From Marinobacter sp. BGYM27 (GTDB taxonomy: Bacteria; Pseudomonadota; Gammaproteobacteria; Pseudomonadales; Oleiphilaceae), in the NCBI GenBank assembly GCA_025153445.1, contig JANZNS010000006.1:124001-188000 (forward strand): a DNA stretch of 64,000 bases. Reading direction: 5' to 3'. Positions 26,981 to 36,509 of this stretch are shown here, piece by piece (position 1 is the stretch's first letter; every line of letters starts with the position of its first letter). The notes under the pieces are model-generated. The model was not told the DNA's origin, made no database searches, and saw only the letters and a program-made list of their open reading frames with translations. The translations under genes were made by a program, and so were the position numbers.

Positions 26981-28345
26981 ATGAACTCCATCGTCAGATT
27001 TCCAGATCGCATTCCCGCTGTGGAGTTTGAAGAACGTCGCTTTCAGGTATACACCGACCGCCAGATGGACAAGATCGACGTTATTCAGTCACTTCCCGAA
27101 GAAACCCTGTTCGAAATGAAAGTGGTCGCCAGCGTGCTGCCGTTTCGGGTCAATGAATATGTCATCAACGAGCTGATCAACTGGGACAAGGTACCGAACG
27201 ATCCGATCTACCAGTTGGTATTCCCGCAGCGCGAAATGCTCAGACCCGAGCACTACGACCAGATGGCCGAACTGCATCGTTCTGGCGCCGACAAGAAAGA
27301 AATCCAGGCGCTTGCCAAGATACTGCGGGAAGATCTGAACCCTCACCCGGCAGGTCAGATGGAAATGAACATGCCCACGCTGGACGGTGAAGTGCTCGAC
27401 GGTGTGCAGCACAAGTACCGCGAGACCATGCTGTTCTTCCCGTCGCAGGGCCAAACCTGTCACTCCTATTGCACATTCTGCTTCCGTTGGGCGCAGTTCG
27501 TGGGTGACAAGGATCTGAAAATGGCCAGCACCGACGCCGAAAAGATGCATGGCTATCTGAAAGAACACACCGAGATTTCAGACCTGCTGATGACCGGTGG
27601 CGACCCGATGGTGATGAAGACCAAGCATCTGGTGCAATATCTGGAGGCGTTGCTGGAGCCGGAATTCGATCACGTACAGACCATTCGTATCGGTACCAAA
27701 GCGCTCACCTTCTGGCCCTATCGGTTTGTGACGGACAAGGATGCCGATGAGCTGATTGACCTGTTCGCACGTCTGGTTGAAGGCGGCAAGCATGTCGCGA
27801 TCATGGCGCACTACAACCACTGGCAGGAAATCACCACGGATATCGCTGAAGAAGCCATCCGCCGGATTCGCTCAACCGGTGCCGAAATTCGCGCACAGGG
27901 CCCGCTGATCAAGCACGTCAACGACGACGCCGATGCCTGGGCGAAGATGTGGAAGAAGCAGGTTCAGCTGGGCATTATTCCCTACTACATGTTTGTGGAG
28001 CGCGACACCGGCGCCAAGAACTACTTTGAAGTACCGCTGGCCGAGGCTTACGAGATATACCGCGAAGCGATCAAGAAGGTTTCCGGGCTTGGCCGCACCG
28101 CTCGCGGCCCGTCAATGAGTGCGGGCCCAGGCAAAGTGGAAATTCAGGGAATTGCGGACATAAAAGGCGAGAAAGTCTTTGTGCTGCGCTTCCTGCAGGG
28201 GCGTAATCCAGATTGGGTTCAGCGACCTTTCTTTGCCAAATACAGCAACACCGCGACCTGGCTGCATGAACTGGAACCGGCCTTTGGCGAGGAAAAGTTC
28301 TTCTTTGAAGACGAGTACGAGCAGATGCGCAAAGGAAACGGCTAA
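26981..28345 (+). CDS. KamA-family radical SAM aminomutase (lysine 2,3-aminomutase-like)
   Basis: Radical S-adenosylmethionine/PLP enzyme of 454 residues. The Fe-S motif CHSYCTFC (C160, C164, C167) is the CX3CX2C form, followed by LLMTGGDPMVM and a TIM-barrel core (RIGTKALTFWPYR, AHYNHWQEIT). Lys385 in SAGPGKVEIQG aligns with the PLP lysine of KamA. The segment before that lysine is SAGPGK where KamA has DAPGGGGK, so an aspartate that binds the lysine side chain in KamA seems absent. It is longer than EpmB. ATG 26981 has AGGACC upstream. No acetyltransferase (AblB), EF-P or lysine-degradation gene is adjacent. Substrate uncertain. Confidence 0.8.
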   Translation: MNSIVRFPDRIPAVEFEERRFQVYTDRQMDKIDVIQSLPEETLFEMKVVASVLPFRVNEYVINELINWDKVPNDPIYQLVFPQREMLRPEHYDQMAELHRSGADKKEIQALAKILREDLNPHPAGQMEMNMPTLDGEVLDGVQHKYRETMLFFPSQGQTCHSYCTFCFRWAQFVGDKDLKMASTDAEKMHGYLKEHTEISDLLMTGGDPMVMKTKHLVQYLEALLEPEFDHVQTIRIGTKALTFWPYRFVTDKDADELIDLFARLVEGGKHVAIMAHYNHWQEITTDIAEEAIRRIRSTGAEIRAQGPLIKHVNDDADAWAKMWKKQVQLGIIPYYMFVERDTGAKNYFEVPLAEAYEIYREAIKKVSGLGRTARGPSMSAGPGKVEIQGIADIKGEKVFVLRFLQGRNPDWVQRPFFAKYSNTATWLHELEPAFGEEKFFFEDEYEQMRKGNG

Positions 28346-28365
28346 GCCCGCTGCCACCTGAATAT

Positions 28366-28394
28366 AAAAGCCGGACCATGTGTCCGGCTTTTTT
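28366..28394. terminator. intrinsic terminator after the aminomutase
   Basis: AAAAGCCGGAC, short loop, GTCCGGCTTTTTT: an 11-bp stem with a T tract, 20 bases after the aminomutase stop and facing the convergent HNH gene. Confidence 0.9.
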
Positions 28395-28414
28395 GTGCCC
28401 GATCCGGATCGCCG

Positions 28415-28747
28415 CTAATTCTGACTCCGGCGATGCCCTTTGGGCACAAACCCTTCCGGCTTGTCCCGCAGCCATTCGACAAATACCCGAAGCTCCTCTA
28501 GCTCCAGCAACTTCTCGCGGGAATTGAATGTCAGGCCAAGCTCATATTCGGAGCAGGTGCGATGAATCGCATTATGGCAAGGTCGGCACACCCAAAGCGT
28601 GCGGGTAATCATGTCCTCGCGGCTGAACAGCTTCAGAAAACGCCGTTTACTGTGAAGGCGACGGGGAATGAGGTGGTGACGGGTGAGCCTGGCCACGGGC
28701 CGCCGGCAAAGCTCACAGGAATCGGGCTGGGGTGGTAACTTGAGCAT
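28415..28747 (-). CDS. HNH endonuclease-like protein
   Basis: Small protein of 110 residues with a treble-clef HNH fold: CELCRRP, the HHLIPRR catalytic-type motif, then CRPCHNAIH; the CxxC pairs would hold a zinc ion. It lacks other domains. It is not next to any restriction or phage gene; proteins of this kind are widespread single genes in gammaproteobacteria with no settled role. It lies 34 bases after the cnoX stop on the same strand, so the two may be co-transcribed. Confidence 0.75.
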   Translation of the reverse strand: MLKLPPQPDSCELCRRPVARLTRHHLIPRRLHSKRRFLKLFSREDMITRTLWVCRPCHNAIHRTCSEYELGLTFNSREKLLELEELRVFVEWLRDKPEGFVPKGHRRSQN

Positions 28748-28780
28748 CGCGTTGCCGCCCCCAGCGGCCGTCCCGATTGA

Positions 28781-29644
28781 CTAGTGCATTAACGTGTACA
28801 ACTTACGACGATAGGCCCGGACATCAGGGTTGTTGTTGCCCAGCTTATCGAATAGCTCCACCAGCGTGGTTTTGGCGATGCCATCCTTATACTGACTATC
28901 GGCCTGCATCAATCGAATCAGCAGATCCATCGCCTCTGCATTGTTGTCCTTGAGGACATGCTGCAGGGCCAGCTGATGCAACGCATCGCAATCTTTCGGA
29001 TTCGACTCAAGCCGGGCTTCCAGCTCCGCCATCGGCGGCAATTCGCCGGCCTGTTTCATAAACTTCAGTCGCGCCGCCAACTGCTTGGCATGGCTTTGCA
29101 TTTTATCTTCCGGCGCCAGGCTGTCGAGAATCTGCTGGGCCGTGTCGGTATCGCCCAGTTCCGCCTTGATCTGCGCCAGATCAATCAGTACGGCGATATT
29201 TTGAGGATCATCCTGATTCATCTGAACCAGAATCATCAGCGCACCGTCGAGATCCCCCTCTTCCCAAAGCCGGTTCGCTTTGTCGTGCGGATTTTCAGCT
29301 GGAGCCTCCACGTGCTTTTCAAGCACCTTGCGAATCTCGCCTTCCGGAAGTGCACCGTTAAAACCGTCAACCGCCTGGCCACCCTTGACCAAAATAACCG
29401 TCGGCAGGCTGCGCACACCAAGATGCCCGCTCAGTTCCTGCTGCTCGTCAGCATTGACCTTGGCCAACAGAAACGCACCTTTGTATTCCGTCGCCAGCTT
29501 TTCAAGGTGGGGCATCAACTGTTTGCAGGGCTCGCACCAGTCAGCCCAGACATCCACCAGCACAGGCGTTTCCATGGAGGCCTGCATGACCTTTTCCTGA
29601 AAGTTTTCCAGTGTGGCTTCGAAGATATGAGGTGACTCGCTCAT
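28781..29644 (-). CDS. cnoX: CnoX/YbbN-type thioredoxin-TPR chaperone
   Basis: Thioredoxin domain (about residues 10-115) with active site WADWCEPCKQLMP, followed by TPR-like helices to residue 287 (ANRLWEEGDLDGALMILVQMNQDDP and similar). The length and layout match CnoX, the chaperone-redoxin that protects substrates from oxidation and hands them to GroEL. E. coli CnoX lacks a full CxxC; here the CEPC motif is intact, as in many marine gammaproteobacteria, so reductase activity is possible. Acts in the cytosol. Confidence 0.88.
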   Translation of the reverse strand: MSESPHIFEATLENFQEKVMQASMETPVLVDVWADWCEPCKQLMPHLEKLATEYKGAFLLAKVNADEQQELSGHLGVRSLPTVILVKGGQAVDGFNGALPEGEIRKVLEKHVEAPAENPHDKANRLWEEGDLDGALMILVQMNQDDPQNIAVLIDLAQIKAELGDTDTAQQILDSLAPEDKMQSHAKQLAARLKFMKQAGELPPMAELEARLESNPKDCDALHQLALQHVLKDNNAEAMDLLIRLMQADSQYKDGIAKTTLVELFDKLGNNNPDVRAYRRKLYTLMH

Positions 29645-29902
29645 GCACTAACCCTTGTTCGGTTGATATTGGCCTTATCGAGAGACATAAAAAGACCGGG
29701 TGATTGATTCCTTAACATGGAGCCGGCGAAGGCAAATTCAAGGCCAGCGGCCGGATGGCGCACTTGCAATCGGCCTGATTAGGGCACAGGGCTTGAAATC
29801 GAACGCAGCGCCGCTACATCAATCAAAGGCGGCAGGGTTCAGATGGCCCGGCCCGACGCCGCCATACAACCGACTTTTGATGCCCGGCAACAGAGAGCGA
29901 CG

Positions 29903-32329
29903 ATGACTGATCAACAACACGATGATGAGAGCATGGAGTTCATTGGCAAGGAAGAGAACCATCGAGGTCTTGCCATCAGCCGACAGCACTTACCCAAGCG
30001 CATGTACCTGCTACCAATCTCCAATCGGCCGTTCTTCCCTGCACAGGTGCAGCCAGTGGTGGTCAACCAGAACCCCTGGAGTGAAACCATCCAGAAAGTC
30101 GGCGAGTCCAACCACCATGTACTCGGTCTCTGTTTTGTCGACTCGGAGGAAGAACACCCCGCCCCGGACAGCGATGACCTTGAAGTCATGGGCTGCGCTG
30201 TGCGCATACACAACCACCAGCAGGAAGGCGGCAAGATACAGTTCATAGCCCAGGGCCTGCGGCGGTTCCGGATAACCAAATGGCTTCAGCACAGCCCGCC
30301 GTATCTGGTAGAAGTCACCTATCCCGATGAGCCTGAAGAAGAAGCGGATGAGCTGAAGGCCTATACCCTGGCCATCATCAGCGCGATCAAGGATCTTCTG
30401 CGGACCAACCCGCTGTATGGCGAGGAGGTCAAGCAATACCTGTCGCGCTTCGGACCTGATGACAGTTCACCGCTGGCCGATTTCGGCGCATCCATGACCA
30501 GCGCTGCCGGCCGTGAACTGCAGGATGTAATCAATACGGTTCCGCTGCTGAGGCGCATGGAAAAAGTACTGCTGCTGATGCGCAAGGAGCAGGAGGTCGC
30601 CCGCCTGCAGGCAGAGATCAACGACGAAGTGAATACCAAGGTGCAAAAGCACCAGCGAGACTTCTTCCTGCGCGAACAACTCAAGGTCATACAACGCGAA
30701 CTCGGCATGGCAAAGGATGACAAAACTGCCGATGTCGAGCGCTTCAATGACCGAATGGCCGCCCTTTCACCGCCTGAGCACGTTCAGGAGCGCTTTGACG
30801 AAGAGGTTCGCAAGCTATCGGTTCTGGAACAGGGATCTCCCGAATACGGCGTCACGCGTAATTATCTCGACTGGCTCACCCAGGTGCCCTGGGGTCAGTA
30901 TTCCGAAGATCATTTTGACCTGTCGAGTGCGCGACAGGTGCTCGACCGTGACCATGACGGCCTCGAAGACGTTAAAGACCGCATTATCGAATTCCTCGCC
31001 GAAGGGGCCTATCGTGGAGAGGTGTCGGGCTCAATCATATTGCTTGTCGGCCCGCCGGGGGTTGGCAAAACCTCTATCGGCCGCTCGGTAGCAGACGCCC
31101 TTGGCCGAACATTCTATCGATTCAGCCTCGGCGGCATGCGGGATGAAGCCGAGATCAAGGGCCACCGGCGCACCTATATCGGTGCAATGCCGGGCAAACT
31201 GGTGCAGGCTCTGAAAGACAGCAAGGTATCAAACCCGGTGATCATGCTGGACGAGATCGATAAAATCGGCGCCTCCTTCCAGGGTGATCCCGCCTCGGCG
31301 TTACTGGAAACGCTGGATCCGGAACAGAACCGTGACTTTCTGGATCACTATCTGGATGTCCGCACCGACCTGTCAAAAGTTCTTTTCATCTGCACCGCAA
31401 ACCAGCTGGACACCATCCCCCGGCCGCTGCTCGACCGCATGGATATCATCCGCCTGTCCGGCTATATCGCAGAAGAAAAGCAGGTCATCGCCAAGCATCA
31501 CCTGCTTCCCAGGCTGCTAAAGCGCTCCGGGCTGCTGAAGAAGCAATTGAACATAACCGATGCGGCCATTCGTCAGATCATCGACGGATATGCACGGGAA
31601 GCCGGTGTTCGGAATCTCGAAAAGCAGCTACACAAGGTGGTGCGCAAAGGCATCGTCAAGTTGCTGCAACAACCGGACACACCGGTCAAAGTCGGCGTTG
31701 GCGATGTGCAGGACTACCTGGGCCAGCCAACCTTCCGCAAAGAAAAATCGCTTAAAGGAATCGGCGTGGTGACAGGCCTTGCCTGGACCGCCATGGGCGG
31801 CGCCACCCTGAGCATTGAGGCGTCGCGCATTCACGCCAGCCAACGGGGCTTCAAGCTGACCGGCCAACTGGGTGATGTGATGCGCGAATCGGCTGAAATC
31901 GCATACAGCTATATCGCCTCGAACCTGAAGCGCTACAAGGGCGACCCCGGTTTCTTTGACAAGTCATTTGTCCACCTGCACGTACCGGAGGGGGCAACGC
32001 CCAAAGACGGCCCCAGTGCCGGCGTGACCATGGCAACAGCGCTCTTGTCGATTGCCCGCAAAGAATCGCCGCAACCGGGTATCGCCATGACAGGCGAGTT
32101 AACACTGACCGGTCAGGTACTGCCAGTGGGGGGCATCCGTGAAAAAGTAATCGCGGCTCGTCGCCAGAAGCTGAACACACTGGTATTGCCTGAGGCGAAT
32201 CGGGGGGATTTTGAGGAATTACCGGACTATCTGCGCGAAGGGATAGAAGTACACTTTGCCAAACACTTTTCGGATGTATCCAGCATTTGCTTCGGCCATA
32301 AGCCCCGGGGAGGAACTCGCGTCCACTGA
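29903..32329 (+). CDS. Lon-family ATP-dependent protease (AsrA-like)
   Basis: Protease of 808 residues. The N-terminal LAN domain (LPKRMYLLPISNRPFFPAQ) is followed by a coiled helical region, an AAA+ module with Walker A GPPGVGKTSIG and Walker B VIMLDEID, and the Lon protease domain with the Ser-Lys dyad (KDGPSAGVTMATALLS; REKVIAARR). The N-terminus has an acidic extension and the wording LPISNRPFFPAQVQPVVV, features I associate with the second Lon of pseudomonads (AsrA) rather than the housekeeping Lon beside clpX. The heat-shock/stress link is by analogy. Start at ATG 29903; a longer reading from 29843 has no ribosome site. Confidence 0.85.
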   Translation: MTDQQHDDESMEFIGKEENHRGLAISRQHLPKRMYLLPISNRPFFPAQVQPVVVNQNPWSETIQKVGESNHHVLGLCFVDSEEEHPAPDSDDLEVMGCAVRIHNHQQEGGKIQFIAQGLRRFRITKWLQHSPPYLVEVTYPDEPEEEADELKAYTLAIISAIKDLLRTNPLYGEEVKQYLSRFGPDDSSPLADFGASMTSAAGRELQDVINTVPLLRRMEKVLLLMRKEQEVARLQAEINDEVNTKVQKHQRDFFLREQLKVIQRELGMAKDDKTADVERFNDRMAALSPPEHVQERFDEEVRKLSVLEQGSPEYGVTRNYLDWLTQVPWGQYSEDHFDLSSARQVLDRDHDGLEDVKDRIIEFLAEGAYRGEVSGSIILLVGPPGVGKTSIGRSVADALGRTFYRFSLGGMRDEAEIKGHRRTYIGAMPGKLVQALKDSKVSNPVIMLDEIDKIGASFQGDPASALLETLDPEQNRDFLDHYLDVRTDLSKVLFICTANQLDTIPRPLLDRMDIIRLSGYIAEEKQVIAKHHLLPRLLKRSGLLKKQLNITDAAIRQIIDGYAREAGVRNLEKQLHKVVRKGIVKLLQQPDTPVKVGVGDVQDYLGQPTFRKEKSLKGIGVVTGLAWTAMGGATLSIEASRIHASQRGFKLTGQLGDVMRESAEIAYSYIASNLKRYKGDPGFFDKSFVHLHVPEGATPKDGPSAGVTMATALLSIARKESPQPGIAMTGELTLTGQVLPVGGIREKVIAARRQKLNTLVLPEANRGDFEELPDYLREGIEVHFAKHFSDVSSICFGHKPRGGTRVH

Positions 32330-32503
32330 CGCTGTCAGAGGCTTCAGGCAAATGAGGGAATTGATCTGAAGCCTTACGCATAACCCGTACGCGCAATCCA
32401 CTATGGTTCAATCAAGACTCATTACCTAAACTAATTACCATCGAATTCACACATATCATGTTGCTATTCATGTTACGTGCCTGTCATCTGAGAAGAGCCC
32501 GTT

Positions 32504-32531
32504 GGGCGCCCATTGAGGCGCCCTTTTTTTT
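32504..32531. terminator. intrinsic terminator
   Basis: GGGCGCC, six-base loop, GGCGCCC then eight T. It lies about 175 bases after the Lon-family stop and just before the convergent chemoreceptor gene. Confidence 0.85.
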
Positions 32532-32545
32532 GCCTCGCCATCGGC

Positions 32546-34129
32546 TTATTTGCGCTTACCTTTGCGGCCAATAAAGCGTGCTACAAGGTCGTGCAGCCCG
32601 TCAGAAAACACTTTCACTTCCTCACTGGCCTGATCGGCCGTTTCCGCCCGGCGGGTACTGCTGTCCGCCAGCTCGGCTATGTTGACGACCTGACGGTTAA
32701 TTTCCTCTGACACCTGACTTTGCTGCTCCACCGCTGCGGACATTTGCAGAAAACGATCCGTAATACGGCTGATGGCCTCTACGATTTCAGACAATGCGTG
32801 TTCCGCCTCGCGCACCCGGTCAAGCCCGGCGCCGGCAACCACCTCACCTTCACGCGCTGCGCCGACTGCGGTTCCAACCTGGCTACGGAACTCTTCTATC
32901 ACATTGTGAATCCGACTTGTCGATTCCCGGGTCCGGCCCGCCAGCGATCTGACCTCATCAGCGACAACCGCAAAACCTCGCCCCTGGTCACCGGCTCTTG
33001 CAGCCTCAATGGCGGCATTAAGGGCAAGCAGGTTGGTTTGCTCGGCAATTTCAGAGATCAGATTGGCCGCCTCGCCGATGCTTTCAGTAGAACGCCCGAG
33101 CGACTCCACCGCATTGCCCACCTCATGAACGCGCTCAACCAGCGTTTCAATAGCCTTCAGAGCTTCGCGGGAGAGGCTGGCACCTTGAGCCGCATGCTCA
33201 TTGGCGGTCTCTGCCTCTTTTGCGTTGCTTGAGACATTCTCCGCCACCTCCTGGATCGACGCCGTCATTTGGTTAATGGCGGAAGCAACCAGGTCTGTCT
33301 CAGTACGTTGGCGAGCGATAAAACCCGCACCCTCATTGATGGCTTCGTGACTTTTTGTCGCGTGACCCGCAAGAATGCCAGCCTGATCCTCGATGCGTGC
33401 CAGCGCGGTCCTTAACCTGGCCTCCTCGCTGATCAGCAACATCGCCATCTGCCCATACCGACCACGCTGATTGGTGTATGTCATGGCGATCAACGGATCT
33501 GTAAACGCATCCTCTCGCAGCGCCAGGAGGGCCTGCATTCGCCCGTCAATCATTTTGCGCAACCCCAGGCCGGAGATCACCTGAGCAATAACGACCACAA
33601 CAGCCGCTGTCACCGGCGCCAGCCAGAAGATAGCTGCAACACTGACCACCGCGGCCACTATTAGCGGTATCGCCAGTGCCGCCAGATTTGCCAGTCGCGC
33701 GTTTGCCAACACACTGGTTTTGCCAGCGTTCAGTTTGATATAAAGCGCCTCCGCCCGCTTGATCTGACTCTCGGTCGGACAGGTGCGCACTGACTCGTAT
33801 CCCACCAACTCTCCGTTTTCACGAACCGGCGTCACATAGGCGCTCACCCAATAATGATCGCCGTTCTTGCAACGGTTTTTGACGATCCCCATCCACGCAG
33901 TGCCGGACTTCAGGGTGTCCCACATATGCTTGAAGACTGACTGCGGCATATCCGGATGACGAATAATATTATGGGCCTGGCCAACCAACTCGTCACGGGA
34001 GAAACCGCTGATGGCAACAAACTCGTCGTTGCAGTATGTGATGACACCCTTGAGATCAGTAGTCGTAATCAGGCGCCCATCATTCGCCATATTAACCTGG
34101 CGCTGGGTGACGGGAAGATTTCGGCGCAT
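32546..34129 (-). CDS. Aer-like PAS methyl-accepting chemotaxis protein
   Basis: Chemoreceptor of 527 residues. Residues 15-120 form a PAS domain close to the redox-sensing Aer type ([41 protein letters not shown]). Two adjacent membrane helices follow near residues 147-190 ([20 protein letters not shown]), then a signalling domain with the conserved hairpin [21 protein letters not shown]. It ends with a basic tail FIGRKGKRK and has no NWETF-type methyltransferase tether. It probably senses oxygen or redox through bound FAD, by analogy with Aer. GAGGTGAG precedes the ATG. Confidence 0.93.
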   Translation of the reverse strand: MRRNLPVTQRQVNMANDGRLITTTDLKGVITYCNDEFVAISGFSRDELVGQAHNIIRHPDMPQSVFKHMWDTLKSGTAWMGIVKNRCKNGDHYWVSAYVTPVRENGELVGYESVRTCPTESQIKRAEALYIKLNAGKTSVLANARLANLAALAIPLIVAAVVSVAAIFWLAPVTAAVVVVIAQVISGLGLRKMIDGRMQALLALREDAFTDPLIAMTYTNQRGRYGQMAMLLISEEARLRTALARIEDQAGILAGHATKSHEAINEGAGFIARQRTETDLVASAINQMTASIQEVAENVSSNAKEAETANEHAAQGASLSREALKAIETLVERVHEVGNAVESLGRSTESIGEAANLISEIAEQTNLLALNAAIEAARAGDQGRGFAVVADEVRSLAGRTRESTSRIHNVIEEFRSQVGTAVGAAREGEVVAGAGLDRVREAEHALSEIVEAISRITDRFLQMSAAVEQQSQVSEEINRQVVNIAELADSSTRRAETADQASEEVKVFSDGLHDLVARFIGRKGKRK

Positions 34130-34342
34130 AAGCTCACCTCAGTTATTGGCCATTGAATGCTCACAGCTCGGGACGAACTGATACCGTACCACCGACTATA
34201 GACGACGCAGGTCTCGCTGCCGCGAGGACGCGCTGAATATCCGCAGGCCGATGAGCCTGATCAATGTCACAGTATTTCAGGTAATTGCAAAGGCGCCAGG
34301 GTTATCCGGAAAAGGAATACAACCCCGCGCTGAAGGGAAATA

Positions 34343-34358
34343 GGGGGCGATGGCCCCC
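34343..34358 (-). terminator. possible weak terminator after marR-type gene
   Basis: GGGGGC-loop-GCCCCC hairpin on the minus strand 19 bases beyond the MarR stop, followed by TATTTCC. The T tract is short, so this is tentative. Confidence 0.3.
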
Positions 34359-34376
34359 GGTGAACAGCAGCGCTGC

Positions 34377-34967
34377 TCAGCTCGCCTGGGTCTTACCAGC
34401 CTTCCATCCGTCTTCACGGTTGATCGGCCCGACATCCAGCACAGGGGATGCGTCGATATGATCCGCATCCATCATATTGGCGACACGCTGGAGCGAAGAG
34501 ACGATCATGTTCTGCTCCCATTCGTGCAGGCTCTGGAACTTTTCGATGAACTCTTCCTGCAATGGTTGCGGAGCGCTGGCGAGCAACGCCGCGCCATCGT
34601 CGGTCAGGTGGGCATGCACCTTGCGCTTGTCGGTGGTACTGCGAACCCGGTAAACCAGCTTGCGATGTTCCAGCCGGTCGAGAATTGTCGTCACCGTGGC
34701 CTGACTGAGACTGACCTTGTCAGCAATCGTGCCGATGGTGACCTGACCAAGATCGCGGATGGTCCGCATGATCAGGAGCTGGGGCGCCGTTAGTCCGGCA
34801 TTCTTGCTCAAGCGCTTTGAGTGAAGATCTGTGGCACGGATGACGCGCCTGAGAGCGACAAGCACCTGCTCATAATTATTCATGGTTAAATCCCACGCGA
34901 CGGGTTCGGCGAGTTCGCGATTATAAAGGCGCAGACTTTTTGATGACAAAACTTTCTTTACAGACAT
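34377..34967 (-). CDS. MarR-family transcriptional regulator
   Basis: Winged-helix regulator. From the ATG at 34967 it has 196 residues: an N-terminal extension, then the MarR domain (LVALRRVIRATDLHSKRL; LTAPQLLIMRTIRDLG; recognition helix LSQATVTTILDRLEHRKLVYR; wing STTDKRKVHAHLTDDG). The sequence recalls EctR, the MarR-type regulator of ectoine synthesis in halophiles, but no ect genes are here, so this is only one possibility. Starts further upstream would overlap the -10 box of the promoter at 35084-35111; a later ATG (34883) is also possible. Probably autoregulated. Confidence 0.85.
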   Translation of the reverse strand: MSVKKVLSSKSLRLYNRELAEPVAWDLTMNNYEQVLVALRRVIRATDLHSKRLSKNAGLTAPQLLIMRTIRDLGQVTIGTIADKVSLSQATVTTILDRLEHRKLVYRVRSTTDKRKVHAHLTDDGAALLASAPQPLQEEFIEKFQSLHEWEQNMIVSSLQRVANMMDADHIDASPVLDVGPINREDGWKAGKTQAS

Positions 34968-35319
34968 AACCACTCTCAACCCGACCCGAGTCCGTCTGAC
35001 ACCATACCAGACCAACATCGAAGCGGCGCCTTGTGCTCTGATTGAAGAACAGGCGAGAACATAAAACAGCGCAACAGCGCTCAATTATTTACAACTCTAA
35101 CTATTTTCCAAAATAAAGTCTAACACCTGCCCTTTGTGTCGTTTTGTTTCGCCTTTTGCCTCACCCGGCTGCGTCAGGCACTATGCTTGGGTTATCAACG
35201 TCAATTGGGTGTTCTGACGAGCCATTTCAACGGGATATGATCCCGCACGACATCGTCATCGCCCTTGTGACCGCAAGCATTCAACCCTGACAGGTCAACG
35301 AAACAAGAACAGGATGATC
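34968..35319. other. divergent intergenic region, marR-type gene and TPR gene
   Basis: It contains the marR-type promoter with overlapping palindrome (35084-35115). On the other strand I see no convincing promoter for the TPR gene; TATGCT near 35182 is a poor -10 candidate without a good -35. No gene. Confidence 0.35.
35084..35115 (-). promoter_or_regulatory. marR-type promoter with overlapping palindrome
   Basis: On the minus strand, TTGGAA (35111-35106) and AATAAT (35089-35084) are 16 bases apart. The -35 lies inside TATTTTCCAAAATA (35102-35115), a 6-bp inverted repeat with a two-base centre. A dimeric repressor bound there would block the promoter, consistent with autorepression. Confidence 0.45.
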
Positions 35320-36330
35320 ATGAACAGACTGACTCCGCGGCACGCAAACACACAGCGCCCGGCCCCCACACCCCTGAACCTGATCACACTGGTGTTGATG
35401 GCCATGTTGATGTGCGGCATAGCGCCAGCCCTTGCGCAGGACATGAGTCAGCCCGGCGGCCCTGACGCCCCCCAGCCCAGCCCGCCTCAAGGGGCAACAG
35501 CTCAGGACGTCACTGAACGCATCAATCATCTCGAAGAACCACTGTACAACCCGTTTGTTGAACGCTATCTGCTTGATGAAGTCAAAACGCTGCGCTCGGA
35601 CCTGCTCAACACGCGTGCCGAGCTGATCGAGAAAGTGGTCGACAAGGAACTGACAGTCGCAGACAAAACCATGTCCTACGCCACCGACACGGTCACCTAT
35701 TTCTTTTATCTGATAGCCGGTGCCACTTCGATACTGGTCATTATCGGCTGGAACTCGATCCGGGATATGCGCAACCAACTCTCCAGCGTTGCTGAAAGCC
35801 GCATGAATGAACTCGTCGCTGAATACGAAAAGCGACTGCAGTTCATCGAGGAACAGCTTCGACAGAAATCGGACATCATCAATCAGAACCAGGAAGAGAT
35901 CGAACGCACTAACGAAGTGCATTCGCTGTGGCTGAAAGCCAGCCAGGAAACATCACAGCAGAATAAGGTATCCACTTACGACCAGATCCTGCTTCTGCGC
36001 CCAGACGACGTGGAGGCGCTGAGCTTCAAAGCCGATGCTGTGCTGGAAATGAATGAGCCCTTGTGGGCTATCAGCCTCTGCCTGCGGGCACTGAAACTGG
36101 CACCGGACAACGGCCACGCGCACTACCAGCTGGCCTGCGCCTATGCAGAAATCGGCCGCTGGGAAGACGCCATTCGGACCCTGGCCAGTGCCATCGAAAT
36201 ATCCGAAGCTTACCGGGATGATGCCTCGGTCGATCCCAGCTTCGCGCGACTGAAGGATTTCGACCAGTTCCTGCAACTGGTCACCCCGGAAGAAGTCGAT
36301 GATCCGGACCTCACACCGCCGCCAGCGTGA
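35320..36330 (+). CDS. membrane-anchored TPR/coiled-coil protein, unknown role
   Basis: Not recognised as a named protein; 336 residues. A hydrophobic N-terminal segment (NLITLVLMAMLMCGIAPALA) followed by AQDM looks like a signal peptide. A Pro/Gln-rich stretch follows, then helical sequence, one membrane helix near residue 130 (FFYLIAGATSILVIIGW), a charged coiled coil (EYEKRLQFIEEQLRQKSD) and TPR units at the C-terminus (PDNGHAHYQLACAYAEIGRWEDAIR). The topology suggests a periplasmic N-terminal part and cytosolic TPRs. I prefer the ATG at 35320 (AGGA five bases upstream) over the one at 35314. Probably scaffolds another protein; partner unknown. Confidence 0.75.
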   Translation: MNRLTPRHANTQRPAPTPLNLITLVLMAMLMCGIAPALAQDMSQPGGPDAPQPSPPQGATAQDVTERINHLEEPLYNPFVERYLLDEVKTLRSDLLNTRAELIEKVVDKELTVADKTMSYATDTVTYFFYLIAGATSILVIIGWNSIRDMRNQLSSVAESRMNELVAEYEKRLQFIEEQLRQKSDIINQNQEEIERTNEVHSLWLKASQETSQQNKVSTYDQILLLRPDDVEALSFKADAVLEMNEPLWAISLCLRALKLAPDNGHAHYQLACAYAEIGRWEDAIRTLASAIEISEAYRDDASVDPSFARLKDFDQFLQLVTPEEVDDPDLTPPPA

Positions 36331-36509
36331 TGCAAACGGATGAGAGTGGCACGATCCCTGCGTATACAGGGGAATCGTGACTCGCATGTTGCTTGACAAC
36401 ACTGAGCCGGTGGTGTTTGTTTGTTGCATCGCTATAGGCTGATCACGCCTCATAGCATACAAAAATCATAATTAACGTCTCTTAGAAAGTTAAGGCAGGG
36501 TTCATAAAC

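Noticed and set aside
36350-36379. Hairpin CACGATCCCTG/CAGGG..ATCGTG after the TPR gene, considered as a terminator
   Set aside because: The stem has a bulge and no T tract follows, so I did not call it a terminator.
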